In this document: piece by piece, positions 41,776 to 51,150 of the stretch
Numbering within the stretch: the stretch's first letter is position 1
Layout of the letters: each line of letters starts with the position of its first letter
Assembly (NCBI GenBank): GCA_039621445.1
Contig: CP154954.1
Location: 45,363,847 to 45,427,846, forward strand
Direction of reading: 5' to 3'
Source: Euglena gracilis
Taxonomy: Eukaryota > Euglenida > Euglenophyceae > Euglenales
Length of the DNA: 64,000 bases
Translations under genes and position numbers: made by a program
The notes under the pieces: generated by a model
The model's input: only the letters and a program-made list of their open reading frames with translations
Told to the model about the DNA's origin: nothing
Databases searched by the model: none

Positions 41776-42155
41776 GCCTGATTGTGCACTAGAATTAGGG
41801 GGGTCAGGGCATTTTCTAAGGAACCTTGGGAACCAAGTCGTTGATAATGGGCTGTAAAAGCCTCCACCCCCTCAGCTGGCCTATTTAACAAACTTCTTGG
41901 GCAGAAAGGCCCAATTTTTTGAGTAAACCAACTCCAGCCCCTCTGGTGCAGTGGGCCCCCCACACCTGGGGGGTACCTCTTTTTGGCCAAAAAATCTTCG
42001 GTTATTGAAGAAATTGTGTCAGCACTTATGGATTTGTAAGGGGGCTTTAGTGAAATTAGGAGGGGACCCCCAGGTCTGACGGATGAACGTGTGGCAGCCA
42101 CATAGGACATCATCAAATGAAAAGGGCTGATTTGTGGACATTGGAGAATTGTCAC
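41760..42155 (-). pseudogene. Tyrosine recombinase C-terminal remnant, element E
   Basis: ISADTISSITEDFLAKK, PLHQRGW (remnant of HxxR), and AEGVEAFTAHYQRLGS, which contains the nucleophile-Tyr context (HYxRLG) seen in element C. Upstream catalytic Arg region not recognised. Damaged. Confidence 0.7.
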
Positions 42156-42800
42156 AAATCTCTCCCACTTGTGGAACTTTTGGCCTCTACACTAAATTTG
42201 GATGTTGGGCACCTTGCCCAACACGTTGGTTGTACGCTTGATTCTTTCCAAATGAGTAGATCGAGAAAAACAGAGGATTGGGGCACAAAAAAATGAGCTG
42301 TGTACGCAATGTAAAAATATCAGTGGGGAAGGGAGCTTAGGCCAGCCCTTGGAGGATTGGGAGGGGGTTTTGGGAGGGGGTCCCAAAATGCACCGTAATT
42401 CTCCAAGTTTTGGTTCCAAAGTCTTTTGTAAGGTGCTAACATGGTGTGGAATCTCAGTCCACCAAACCCAGGGATCAAAAGCATAGCACTGTGTGCATTA
42501 TGGGCCTGGGTTTTTGAAAATTAAAATATTTAGATCAAGGCGTCAGCCACTTGGTCTGTGGTGGCTTTGGGGGGGGGGGGCATTTTCTCCAAAATAGCCC
42601 AAAGAAGCGGAAAAACCCGCTTGGATAGCGCCTTAGGCTGGGATTTCTCCACAGGAAATCTTCAATGGTTTTATTTGTATTTGTTCCCCATCCAATATTT
42701 TCCTGCGCAAATCATGCATTTTCACGCAGGTGGTCCCTGGAACATTCATCTTTATTAATTGGGGCCACCACGTGGCTGAATCCCAAAATGGGTTGACCAT
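42156..42800. other. Element E interior without clear domain
   Basis: Position corresponds to the N-terminal half of the recombinase in element C, but translation is too broken to confirm. A 12-G tract lies near 42570. Confidence 0.5.
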
Positions 42801-42829
42801 CAAAACTTCGGTCTGGGGGAAATTTTCAA

Positions 42830-43330
42830 TCGTGGGAGGATTTTTGAATTACTGACGGGGGGGTTGGCACAAAGTCCCCCATGTTGTCCAGTGGGCTTTG
42901 GAGGGCAACCACTGCTGTGGCCTCCCAGTGGGACCATCTGGCTACAAAATTGGGCTGTTTTTTGTTGCCTGGGGAGGCAAATAAATATGGTTCCAAATTT
43001 ATGAAATCTTTGAAATGCAGCCTTAGACATTGAAAGAGCTGGGAGTGAGTAATTCCCCCCTGTCTGACTCCCACCTGCTTATGGGGTCTGCTAAGCATTC
43101 CTTTGAAGGAACCCATTTCACTCGTAGAATTAAAAAATTTTATATTGACATGAAAAATGGAGCTCTCTCTCTAAACTCGGGGACAATTCCTACAGTATGA
43201 ACGTCCAGCCCCCCCCCCTCCAGGAATGGGTGCTGCTGTCGGAGTGTAACTCCCTTGTTGCACTTTGGGGAAAACATCTCCCCCCAGGTGTCTAGTAGAT
43301 TTTATATTTCCATCAAATGGCCTTTTATGT
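42830..43330 (-). pseudogene. RNase H and Dam-like remnants, element E
   Basis: ELHSDSSTHSWRGG near 43200-43250 is the first RNase H motif. NLEPYLFASPGNKKQPNF (near 42955-43005) is the start of the Dam-like domain, followed by PLDNMGDFVPTPPS, where the NPPW motif has become TPPS. The intervening RNase H body is not readable. Confidence 0.7.
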
Positions 43331-43609
43331 TCTGTGACATGGAATGCTTTGAGTCCCATGGGTCTGCAGACTTTTTGACCAAAAAATGTTGTCAGGGAAT
43401 CTGTGAAAGCCCTTAAAAAAAAGTGCACGGACATGAGGTTGTACCTGATCTGGCCCGGCAGCCAACTGCCTTTTCGACATGAAATCTTTTTTCACTATTT
43501 TTTCAAGCTCTTTTTCTATTGTTTTCATCTTTCGGGGAGCAATTTGCAATTTTCCCTCTTGGAAATTTAACTGGAAGCCCAAGTGGTTTACAACCTGTGT
43601 GGGCTCCAA
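43325..43609 (-). pseudogene. RT thumb/connection, element E
   Basis: EPTQVVNHLGFQLNFQEGKL, APRKMKTIEKELEKIVKK and SKRQLAAGPDQVQPHVRAL follow directly after the YLDD-bearing frame (43627-44238) in a different frame. Confidence 0.8.
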
Positions 43610-43626
43610 GGTTGACTTTTTGACAT

Positions 43627-44238
43627 TTATTTTGAACCCGAATCGATTCGGTCACTGACAACCCTGTTCAAGTGTTTTTGCAATGTATTTTGGGTGGGGG
43701 CAACCAATAAAATGTCGTCCAGGTAAATAAAAACCTGGATTCCATATTTCCTCCGACGTTTTTTGAATGTCTGCATGACTGACATAAAAAATTGTGGCAT
43801 CACATTTCGGCGAAAACAGCCTGCCTGGAATTCCCAGGTTTGCCGCTCCACCTGATGCTTTAGAAAGGGTTTTGGGGCTGGGTTCACTGGAAGGTGAAAA
43901 TATGCGCCTTTTAAGTCCATTTTGGCCGCCCAGTGGCCTTTCTCCAAAACTGGGAAAATGTTTTGAATGTGATCTACTTTGAAAGATTTGAAGGGAAAAT
44001 TTTGGTTTATTTCCCTGCAGTCGCTTATGAACCTCCACTTCGTTTGCCCTCCTTCTGGCTTTGATATCAGGAACCAGGGAATTAGATGTTGGGTTCCTGA
44101 ATCCCGAACCATCTTTATGGACCCATTTCTTCGTAGTCCAACAGGTTTTTTTCTGCCTGTTTCAGGTCCAGGTTGGGTCTGTTTTTTGGATGTGTGGATA
44201 ATATTGGGGGTTTGACGCAAGGGGGGGGTGAATGCCAT
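43627..44238 (-). pseudogene. Reverse transcriptase of element E
   Basis: 204-codon open stretch with WFLISKPEGGQTKWRFISD, CREINQNF, MDLKGAYFHLPVNP (catalytic Asp kept), WEFQAGCF and FIYLDDILLVAP. It is the best-preserved gene in element E, but lacks an intact downstream domain in frame. Confidence 0.9.
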
Positions 44239-44855
44239 CTTTTATGAGTTGGCAGGTGGCTGGGGGGGCATTTTTCAGCCACAATTTTAGACTTTTTTTT
44301 TGCAGTCTCTGGTGCAAGGGGGTGTCCCCCACTTTTCTTCCATGGAATTTATACCCTTGATCAATTGATTTTCTGGGATATGGGTTGGGGCTTTGGAACA
44401 TTTCACAACCCTCATTTCCCCTGGGGTTTGATCTTTTCCAGAATGTAATCGATGGGGGGGGTGTTCGTGCACTCACCCTCTCTCTCACAGACTCTCTGGT
44501 CCTCCAACTATTCATTTGGGTAGTCTGCTGACATACCATAGAGGGGCCCTTCAAGGTGCCTCCCTTGATTTCCCCTTCCATGGGAATAAAGGATTAATCT
44601 GGGGGGTTGACCCCCTTTATCCTCCTTTGCCTTCTCTCGGGCATCTTCCTGGGGCTGCTGGAATTGATTGACATAATAAAGTTGGCAGCTTAGCTTCTGG
44701 GGGGCCATTTATGGACCACCCCTTTAGCCCCCATGGCCCTGTGAGTTCTGGCCATCTTGGTCCTGAAGATAATGGCCGCCATGTCCATGAAGATAATGGC
44801 CTCCATGGCCGCGCAAAAGAAAATGATTCGAATTCTGGACTCCTTGGCCATGATC
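44239..44855 (-). pseudogene. Pre-RT linker of element E
   Basis: Broken minus-strand frames, Pro/Gly/Lys-rich, equivalent to the linker between Gag and RT in element C. It includes LIKDGIHPPLA near 44240, like REGVRADLPLP. Confidence 0.5.
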
Positions 44856-45413
44856 TCACCTCCCTGGGGATGAGCTTGACGTTGGTCTCCAGCTCCTCTT
44901 GAAATCTGGGGGGGGCTGCTGTGCCCCCCCCCCCTCTTCCCCTCGGAGGGGTAGTTGTGTTAGAAAGTTTGGGGGGATTTGGCAGACCTTTTCTGCCCGT
45001 TCCTGAAGGTAATTTCTTTGGAATTGGCCACCATGGCCTCCACCTTGGCCTTTATTCCATCTTCTCCACTTCTGTTCAAATTGTGTTCTGGCAACTGGGC
45101 GCCATTGTGGAACATGTCTTTGGAATCCTGTGGTCCGCTTTTGTCCCATCTTGCTTGATTGGGCTCCAATGCCCAGGCGTTTCTGCTGCGCTGGGGGTTC
45201 CTTCTTTCTTCTGGTCTTTCTGGCCACTGTGGTCCACAGGCCGTGGCCGTCACTCGGTGGGGTTTTCTGCTGGGAAATTTCTGAAGGTGGGATCTGGGGG
45301 GGCCACGGTTCGCCACATGTTGTCTGCACCTCCAGGTCCTCCGGCTGCCGCGGCGACAGCTGCTCCAGGTAGTTCACGTCGACCGCAAAATTCCAGCTTC
45401 TTCCCCACTTCAT
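44856..45413 (-). CDS. DIRS-like Gag, element E
   Basis: 186 residues. Contains SDGHGLWTTVARKTRRKK (about residues 54-71), a motif shared with element C (DGHGPWTTVVRKRR) and likely a Gag core or nucleic-acid-binding signature of this subfamily. The rest is Gln/Arg/Trp-rich. It ends with a Pro/Ser-rich tail at a stop and is disconnected from RT by frame breaks. Confidence 0.55.
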   Translation of the reverse strand: MKWGRSWNFAVDVNYLEQLSPRQPEDLEVQTTCGEPWPPQIPPSEISQQKTPPSDGHGLWTTVARKTRRKKEPPAQQKRLGIGAQSSKMGQKRTTGFQRHVPQWRPVARTQFEQKWRRWNKGQGGGHGGQFQRNYLQERAEKVCQIPPNFLTQLPLRGEEGGGAQQPPPDFKRSWRPTSSSSPGR

Positions 45414-45559
45414 TGTTCATTGAAGTCGAATTTGAAATTGATAATTGACTTGTCAATTGAAATTCGTCTAGTTCGTCTACTTCTGAATATTATTTTGACA
45501 CTGACTTTTCCTTTTGTGTTCTCCTGCGTTTGAAACTCAGTTCCTTAATTCTGGGTTGT

Positions 45560-45703
45560 CGAAGGGTAATTTAAAAATCAGCAACTCCGGCCAACAAATG
45601 GCAGTGACTGGGTACTCCTAACCCAGCGCAGCTAGCAATCACACAGCACCGTCGGCGAGCAAAGCATGGCCTCAAAAGGGCAAAGTGCGGAGCCCGAGGT
45701 GTC
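45560..45703 (-). repeat. 5' inverted terminal repeat of element E
   Basis: Plus strand: CAGCAACTCCGGCCAACAAA, GGCAGTGACTGGGTACTCC, GTGCGGAGCCCGAGGTGT. Inverse of 41397-41545. Confidence 0.8.
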
Positions 45704-45862
45704 GGACTCCCACGACAAAGGAAGGGGGAGGAAGGGACCAAGAGGGCGAAGCACAAGAAGATGGTGAGGTCCTGCTTTCCTTGCCGGCTGTTCTGTTCTG
45801 GTGTGTTTGTGCGTGCGCGGGGGGTGCTTCTTACTGCGCCTTTGTTGCCGGAGTTGGCGATG
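45704..45862 (+). repeat. 3' inverted terminal repeat of element C
   Basis: Contains GGAAGGGACCAAGAGGGCG, GTGAGGTCCTGCTTTCC, GGCTGTTCTGTTCTGGTGTG and TTGCCGGAGTTGGCGATG. Inverse of 50165-50323, which differs slightly. Confidence 0.85.
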
Positions 45863-46075
45863 ATGAGGCCTCCTCCGACACCTTGGCGAAGCTGAACCCC
45901 CGTGGCCCCCCCCCCCCCCCCCCCCTCTCCCATGGTCGCTTGGTGGGCCCCCCCCCCCTGATGGGGATGGTGGTCTCTTTCTGTGTTTCTGGGTGGGTGG
46001 TTGGGGCTGCTTGGTTGGGGGTCCCTTTTCTGGTTGGGATGTTTTTCTGCTGATTTTTTGGGTGGGAGGGTTGGG
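45863..46075. other. Spacer between terminal repeat and ICR, element C
   Basis: 213 bases with an 18-C tract near 45908, a second C run and no gene. The plus-strand frames are open only because of base bias. Confidence 0.6.
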
Positions 46076-46175
46076 CTCACCATCTTCTTGTGCTTCGCCC
46101 TCTTGGTCCCTTCCTCCCCCTTCCTTTGTCGTGGGAGTCCGAGACCATTCGGGCTCCGCACTGCGAGATGGTGAG
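46076..46175 (-). repeat. Internal complementary region of element C
   Basis: CTCACCATCTTCTTGTGC ... GGGAGTCCG is the complement of the left outer end (45704-45768). The adjoining AGACCATTCGGGCTCC ... GGTGAG is the complement of the right outer end (50290-50323). The join shows how circle ends meet. Confidence 0.9.
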
Positions 46176-47090
46176 GTACTGTGCACCCCCCTTTGGGCCA
46201 TAATATGTTGAATTTTTGACACGACTCCCAGCCTCAAATAATGAGCTTGGAAGGCACCAAAATTTTTCCACTGACCCAGCTGCTGGACTTCTTCCACTTG
46301 CAAACCAGCATTTTTCCACCATAAGACCCCAGCCCCTCTGGTGCTGTGGGGTTTCCAGTGGGTGGTGTCCACCCCCCCCTCCTGCAGAATTTCTTTGGTT
46401 AGGGAATTCACCCTTTCTGATGTCAAAGGTCTTTTACCATCCAAAGACCACAACAAATTATTTTTGTGCCCAACCATGTGGGATATCCTACCCACATACT
46501 CTTTCAATAAATGCCATGGGCTGATGAGGGGGGTGTGTGGCAAATTCAAAATCTCTTCCCATTTTGGGAATTGCCACCCTTTCCTTTGCAATAAAATGAA
46601 AATTTTTTCTCCCACGAAACTGATTTTTCGCTGTGTCCTGGCTAAATCAACCCCCCTGTGGAGGGCCAAAAGCCTCCAACAGATGATGAGTCTGTTTCTG
46701 AGCTCTTTCACAGATAGGTCTGAGAGGGGTGTGGAATTCCTCATGATGTTTTCTAGGAAATCAGTGGGGTCCCAAAAGTGGGCATACTTGCAGACATTGG
46801 CATTCCACTTCCTTTTCAATGGAGCCAGAAGGGGTGAAAATCTCAAAGACCCAAACCCTGGGAGTAATAAGGCTGCTGCATATGCATTTCGTGCAGTATT
46901 GATGCTATGAACAGCAAGATCAAGGATGGCTTCAGCCATCTTGGGGACTGTGCACTGCTGCAGAGGCACCCCTTTGTGCAATAATTGACCCACCAATGCC
47001 CTGAAGGCTGAGTCATATCTTTTGACATTTCCCAGATTTTTTTATGTAAGTGTCGATACTGGACATCGAAACTTCCTGGGATTGTAATAT
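46150..47090 (-). pseudogene. Tyrosine recombinase, element C (one A-tract shift)
   Basis: About 310 residues. Starts in the frame VSMSSIDTYI, then a 7-A tract near 47038-47044 shifts it by one base, and it runs as RYDSAFRALVGQLLHKG and onwards from 46996. Catalytic residues are readable: Arg in ALHRGVDLARTQ, His and Arg in PHSTRGAG, Trp in GQWKNFG and the nucleophile Tyr in AHYLRLG. Role: integrates the circular DNA copy in place of an integrase. It ends near the internal complementary region, where the frame runs on without a stop to 45632. Confidence 0.9.
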
Positions 47091-48984
47091 TTGCCTGACA
47101 CAATCAAGCAGGCCAAATTCCACCTTGGGGGGGGCATCTCCTCCCCCAGCAGTTGGTGAACAGACCCCACTGGGGGGGTACTAGCAAAACCTTGCTGCCT
47201 GGCTGCCTGATTGACATTAATTGGCACTACTATGATGTTGAAGCTCAGTGGTATACAATCAACAGACAAATTAGGTCTGGGTTTAACATTAATCTCTGAA
47301 CCCATTGGGGAATGATGCTCCAGGGAGGGTTGGCATAAACTGGGGGGAGACCCCTTAAATCTGCCTTCAGAGCATCCACCAACAAAGCCCCTTGGTGGGG
47401 GTATCGACAAATGAACTTGGGGAATTTTTTGTTGCTGGGTGTGCAAAACATGTCCACCTCTGGGGTGATGTGGTTTTTGAAAAACTTCAGAATCTGGTGA
47501 AAAATGGTCAGGTTCAGGGTATAATCCCCTGGATCTTTTTGCTCCCTGGTCAGGGAGTCTGCCAATTGTTCTTTTGTGGGAACCCAAACCACCTGCAAGT
47601 TGATTTGCCTTTCTTGGCAATGGTACAGAAGGGGTTTTAGGATGGAATTTAAATATGGCTTTTTGCCTCCCCATTTTGTCAAATAACTGACTGCCACCTG
47701 GCTGTCCACATGAAGAACAATGGTTTGTTTTGGTTTTGCCAAAGCCTTTACAGTTTCCACTGCAGACATCAATTCTTTTTGATTGATGTGAAGGACATGC
47801 AGGTCCCTCCAGAAATCCTGGACCTTTTGACCAGACTTTTGTCCAGCCCCCCCCCCCCCATTGCCAGGTGCTGCTGTCTGAGAACAGTTCCTGAGAGGCC
47901 TGGGATTGAAAGGCTCTGCCCACACCTGGCTGCAAAAACGTTTTTAACTCCACAATTTGATCTTTGACCCCCTGGGGAATGGTCAGGGTGTGGTCCCAAC
48001 CCCACTTTGTGTGCAAATCCACCATTTTGCAAAGTTGATCTGTCAGAATTCTGAGAAAAGGCATTGAAACTAAATAGCTTCTGACTTGCCATACAATAGA
48101 GCTGAGTTTTCTGCAGCTCATCTTTTGTGCTGTCAGCACCTTTCCTAATTCCTTTCTTAGGGATTTTAATTTTTCCTGTGGAATTTCCAGCTGGCCTTTT
48201 TTCAAATTGATCCATGGGCCCAAATGCTTTATTTCTTGTGTTGGTTCCAGACATGATTTGGGGAGGTTTATTCTGAAACCTGCCAGTAAAAGATCTTTTT
48301 TCATTTCTGCCAAATGCTGGGCTGCTGTCTTTTTGCTGGGGGCTAACAGCAAAATGTCGTCTAGGTAGATGAAAACTACCTTTCCTTCCTTCCTCCATTT
48401 CCTTTCCCAGACTCTCATGAGAGTCATAAACTTTTGTGGCAGGCTGCTTAACCCAAAGCATGCAGCTTGAAACTGCCAGGTTTCTCCCCCCACTTGCATG
48501 CAGACATGCTTTTCCAGACTGCTGTGCAGCTTTAAATGGAAATAAGCATCTTTCAGATCTATTTTTCCACAGAACCAACCCTTTCTGAGATATGGGAAAA
48601 TGTTTCCCATGTGTTCCAGTCTGAACTTCTGGGGGGTGAAATGTTGATTTAACTGTCGACAATCTGAAATTAATCTTTCCTTTGTCTTTCCCCCTTCCTG
48701 TTTGGAAATGATAAAATAGGGGACAAAATGTTTTGCTCCCTCTGGGGTGATTTGCCTGGTTGCCCCTGCACATTCGTATTCCCTCAGGATTTTTTGGGCA
48801 GTCATTATTTCTTGGGGAGTTTTGAAGGGAATTTTTAAGGACATCTGAGGGGGGAGGGGAAGATCTGCCCTGACCCCTTCCCTTATCAGGTTTAATACCT
48901 CTGTGCTGGCCCCTGCCTTGACCCAATGGGGAATGCTGGCCTGCAGGGCCATGAATGGGGGCACCCCTGGGTGTAATGTGTCTG

Positions 48985-49100
48985 GGGAGTCCACAGGCCC
49001 CATCACTGGGGTCCCTTCCCCTGGCTGCCCCATCACTGGGGTCCTGCCTGGCTGCCCCATCACTGGGGTCCTGCCTGGCTGCCCCATCACTGGGGTCACC
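48985..49100 (-). repeat. 27-bp tandem repeat in the Gag/RT linker
   Basis: GCCCCATCACTGGGGTCCTGCC-type unit, four copies. It encodes GTPVMGQPG in one frame and DPSDGAARQ in another. The unit length is a multiple of three, so both frames stay open. Confidence 0.9.
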
Positions 49101-49215
49101 TCTGGCCCTGCCATAGGGCTGCCCAAAGACGGGCTTTCCCCCTGATTTTGAAAGATTGGGGAAAGTCTGTGTCTGCAATGGGGAGGAACATATATAGCTG
49201 GGGGGTTTGGCTTGA

Positions 49216-50067
49216 TTACCTTCTGGGGGGGCCCTTGTGTAGCCAATCTTGGGCCTCCCCCCCCAAGGGCTGGTGTGATCTTGAATGCATTGGCCTCCAA
49301 TGGCCACTTGATTTTGATTGAAATGGCCTCCATTGGCCTTGAAATCTTGATGCTTCTCCTGGCCTCCATTGGCCTTTTGCATATAATGGCCTCCATTGGC
49401 CTTGATATTTCGATGCTTCCCCTGGCCCCCATTGGCCTCTTGCACATAATGGCCTCCATTGGCCTTCCCCTGAAGGGGGGGTTGCTTGCCTGGATGTGCA
49501 GCTCCTGAGGGGTTTGTGTTTGAGGGAGCTGTGGGGTAAGTTGGACATACCTTTCCCCCATGGGAGCTTCCCAGGTTTGGACACAGGCTGCCATAGCCTT
49601 GCTCCTGGGCCCACTGCCCTCTTGGATGATGGCTTCCATAGCCATGATTCTGGGCCCCAGGCCCTGTCCAATGATGGCTGCCATAGCCTTGACTTTGATT
49701 TGAATCCTTTGGATTGAGGCTGCCATAGCCTTTGCTTTTTCCCCTGAAAGGGGAGGAACTGAGAAAAAGGGGTGGAGTCTGTTGGACCTGTGATGGTGGT
49801 CCCCCTCTGTCGTCTCTTCCTGACCACAGTTGTCCATGGTCCATGGCCATCATTGTTAGTGGGGGAGTCTGAAACCTTGAGTTTTGAAATCTCTGAAGCG
49901 TTGGGGGGTGGGGGGGTTGCGATGGCCACGGACTGACGAGCTGTTGCCGCCCCTCCAGCTGCTGCAGCTGCTGCTGTGTCTCCACCTTCCCCATCTTCAG
50001 TTGACTTCTTGGAAGTCCGTTGAAGTTCTTCTTGAAATTCAAAGGTTCTTTGAAATTCATTCTTCAT
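49216..50067 (-). CDS. DIRS-like Gag, element C
   Basis: 284 residues from ATG 50067 (MKNEFQRTFEFQEELQRTS). An Ala-rich stretch is followed by the subfamily motif NNDGHGPWTTVVRKRR (shared with element E), then Trp/Arg/Gly-rich repeats (RLWQP, GQWRPL). The frame extends upstream into the terminal repeat to 50316, but that part is repeat sequence, so I prefer the internal start. Two other frames are open across the same DNA; the shared motif selects this one. It ends at 49216, overlapping the RT frame by about 620 bases, so a shift is needed to reach RT. Confidence 0.65.
   Translation of the reverse strand: MKNEFQRTFEFQEELQRTSKKSTEDGEGGDTAAAAAAGGAATARQSVAIATPPPPNASEISKLKVSDSPTNNDGHGPWTTVVRKRRQRGTTITGPTDSTPFSQFLPFQGKKQRLWQPQSKGFKSKSRLWQPSLDRAWGPESWLWKPSSKRAVGPGARLWQPVSKPGKLPWGKGMSNLPHSSLKHKPLRSCTSRQATPPSGEGQWRPLCARGQWGPGEASKYQGQWRPLYAKGQWRPGEASRFQGQWRPFQSKSSGHWRPMHSRSHQPLGGEAQDWLHKGPPRR
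49290..49475 (-). repeat. ~63-bp tandem repeat in Gag
   Basis: Three to four copies of ATGGCCTCCATTGGCCTT followed by a variable TTGATGCTTC part. It underlies the GQWRPL repeats in the protein. Confidence 0.85.
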
Positions 50068-50164
50068 GGAAGTCTCGTTGTTGATCTTCGAAAAGTTGAA
50101 TTCTTCCGTCAGGTAGTTGAAGTTCCGAAAATTTTCGTCCACTTGAGTCGTAGAAGTAAAATTC

Positions 50165-50323
50165 TTTCTCCTTGAGGTCGAAGGGCAGAAATAGGAATCA
50201 GCCAACTCCGGCAACAAAAAGCAGTAAGAAGCACCCCCCGCGCACGCACAAACACACCAGAACAGAACAGCCGGCAAGGAAAGCAAGACCTCACCATCTC
50301 GCAGTGCGGAGCCCAAATGGTCT
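50165..50323 (-). repeat. 5' inverted terminal repeat of element C
   Basis: Plus strand: CAACTCCGGCAACAAAAAGC, GCACGCACAAACACACC, CTCACCATCTCGCAGTGCGG. Inverse of 45704-45862. Confidence 0.85.
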
Positions 50324-51150
50324 CCCGAAAATTCTTCGACGTTCTTCTTGGCAGCTTGACATATTTGAACTGCATTTCTCGTGGGAGACCCGTGAAATTC
50401 GTCTTAGCAGTTCAAATACGCTGCGCAATTTTTTTTCGGTGAGCTCGCTGAGTTGAAAGTCTTTTGTCTTTAAATTTACGGGCAGAAATTAGAGTCAGTC
50501 GCCTCCGGCAAAAAAGGACAGTAAGAGGCACCCCCGCACGCACACAACACGCAGCAAAAAAGGAGCCCGCAAAGAAAGCAGCCGTCTCGATTTTCGGCGC
50601 CGCACTGGTTGCTGCGCTCCTCTCTGCTTGGCGTCGAAGGGCAAGTTCGGCGTCGGCCAGCCCCGGCGAGGCGGCACTGAGCGGGGCTTCCAAACCTATG
50701 GCACCAAGATCGCAGTCCCTCGAGGCAAACCAACAAGGGAGGCCGGGACACCGAAGCGCAAACAAGGCATGGTCTCGCAAGGGAAAAGTGCGGAGCCCGA
50801 GCGTCGGAATTCAAACAGAGCCGCCGGCGAGCAAGGCATAGCCTAGCAGGGGGAAGTGCGGAGCCCCGGGGTTCATCCAGAAAACACCGCAGAGGCAAAG
50901 CGTGGAGCCCGACAGGGCATTTGCGGAGACCTTTTTTAAATGCTGTTGTGCTTCCAATTGGTGGAGTCCACCCTTCCTCTTGAATTTCTTTTTTTTGAAT
51001 ACACCCCCGAAACGGTGACCAAGTACGGGGTGGTCCAGCTCTTTGGGTTTTTTTGTAAAGCTGATTGTTGTATCGGGTTTCCGATCCCTTCCCAAAGAAA
51101 ACTTCCGAATTGGCCAACTTTTCCGACAGAAAGCCTCAATCCATCATACT
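50324..51150 (-). mobile_element. Fragments of further DIRS-like elements
   Basis: 50324-50480 reads (minus) KFKDKRLSTQRAHRKK and LPREMQFKYVKLPRRTSK, a Gag start like those after DIRS terminal repeats, cut by element C. 50480-50830 holds terminal-repeat sequence (GCCTCCGGCAAAAAAGGACA; GTGCGGAGCCCGAGCGTCGG). 50850-51130 (minus) has recombinase-like pieces (VGKVGQFGSFLWEGIGNP, EIQEEGWTPP, DSTNWKHNS resembling the HxxR region). At least two different decayed copies are mixed here. Confidence 0.6.

Larger units (their letters stand above)
41397..45703 (-). mobile_element. DIRS-like element E, full-length but decayed
   Basis: Inverted terminal repeats at 41397-41545 and 45560-45703 share GCTCGCC(GG/GA)CGGTG, TTGTGTGATTGCT and CTGCGCTGGGTTAGGAGT. 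An internal complementary region (41672-41775) is complementary to both outer ends joined together. Between them on the minus strand lie Gag, RT, RNase H, Dam-like and recombinase remnants in DIRS order. About 4.3 kb. It abuts element C at 45703. Confidence 0.85.
47245..49837 (-). pseudogene. RT-RNase H-Dam-like polyprotein, element C (one C-tract shift)
   Basis: The RT frame is open from 49837. A Pro/Gly linker is followed by YFIISKQEGG, RLISDCRQLNQHF, KIDLKDAYFHLKL, FQAACFGLSSLP and FIYLDDILLLAP (YLDD at 48356-48367), then the thumb SCRKLSSIVWQVRSYL. RNase H starts with LFSDSSTWQWGG and shifts frame at the 13-C tract (47847-47859). It continues as VQDFWRDLHVLHINQKEL, LHVDSQVAVSYLTKWGG and QLADSLTREQKDPGDYT. 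The Dam-like domain follows: PEVDMFCTPSNKK, VYANPPWSIIPQW (NPPW catalytic-type motif). All key residues remain; the single shift is the only visible defect. Confidence 0.9.
45703..50323 (-). mobile_element. DIRS-like element C, nearly complete
   Basis: 4621 bp with inverted terminal repeats (45704-45862 and about 50165-50323) and an internal complementary region (46076-46175) that equals the two outer ends joined. Genes on the minus strand: Gag, RT-RNase H-Dam-like, tyrosine recombinase. Only frame breaks at homopolymer tracts (C13 at 47847-47859, A7 at about 47038-47044) prevent intact reading, so this copy is young or suffers from base-count errors. Confidence 0.9.

Noticed and set aside
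47769-50060. 763-codon minus-strand ORF of element C
   Set aside because: The subfamily Gag motif is in another frame and the RT in a third; only its short parts coincide with low-complexity linker. I treat it as a shadow.
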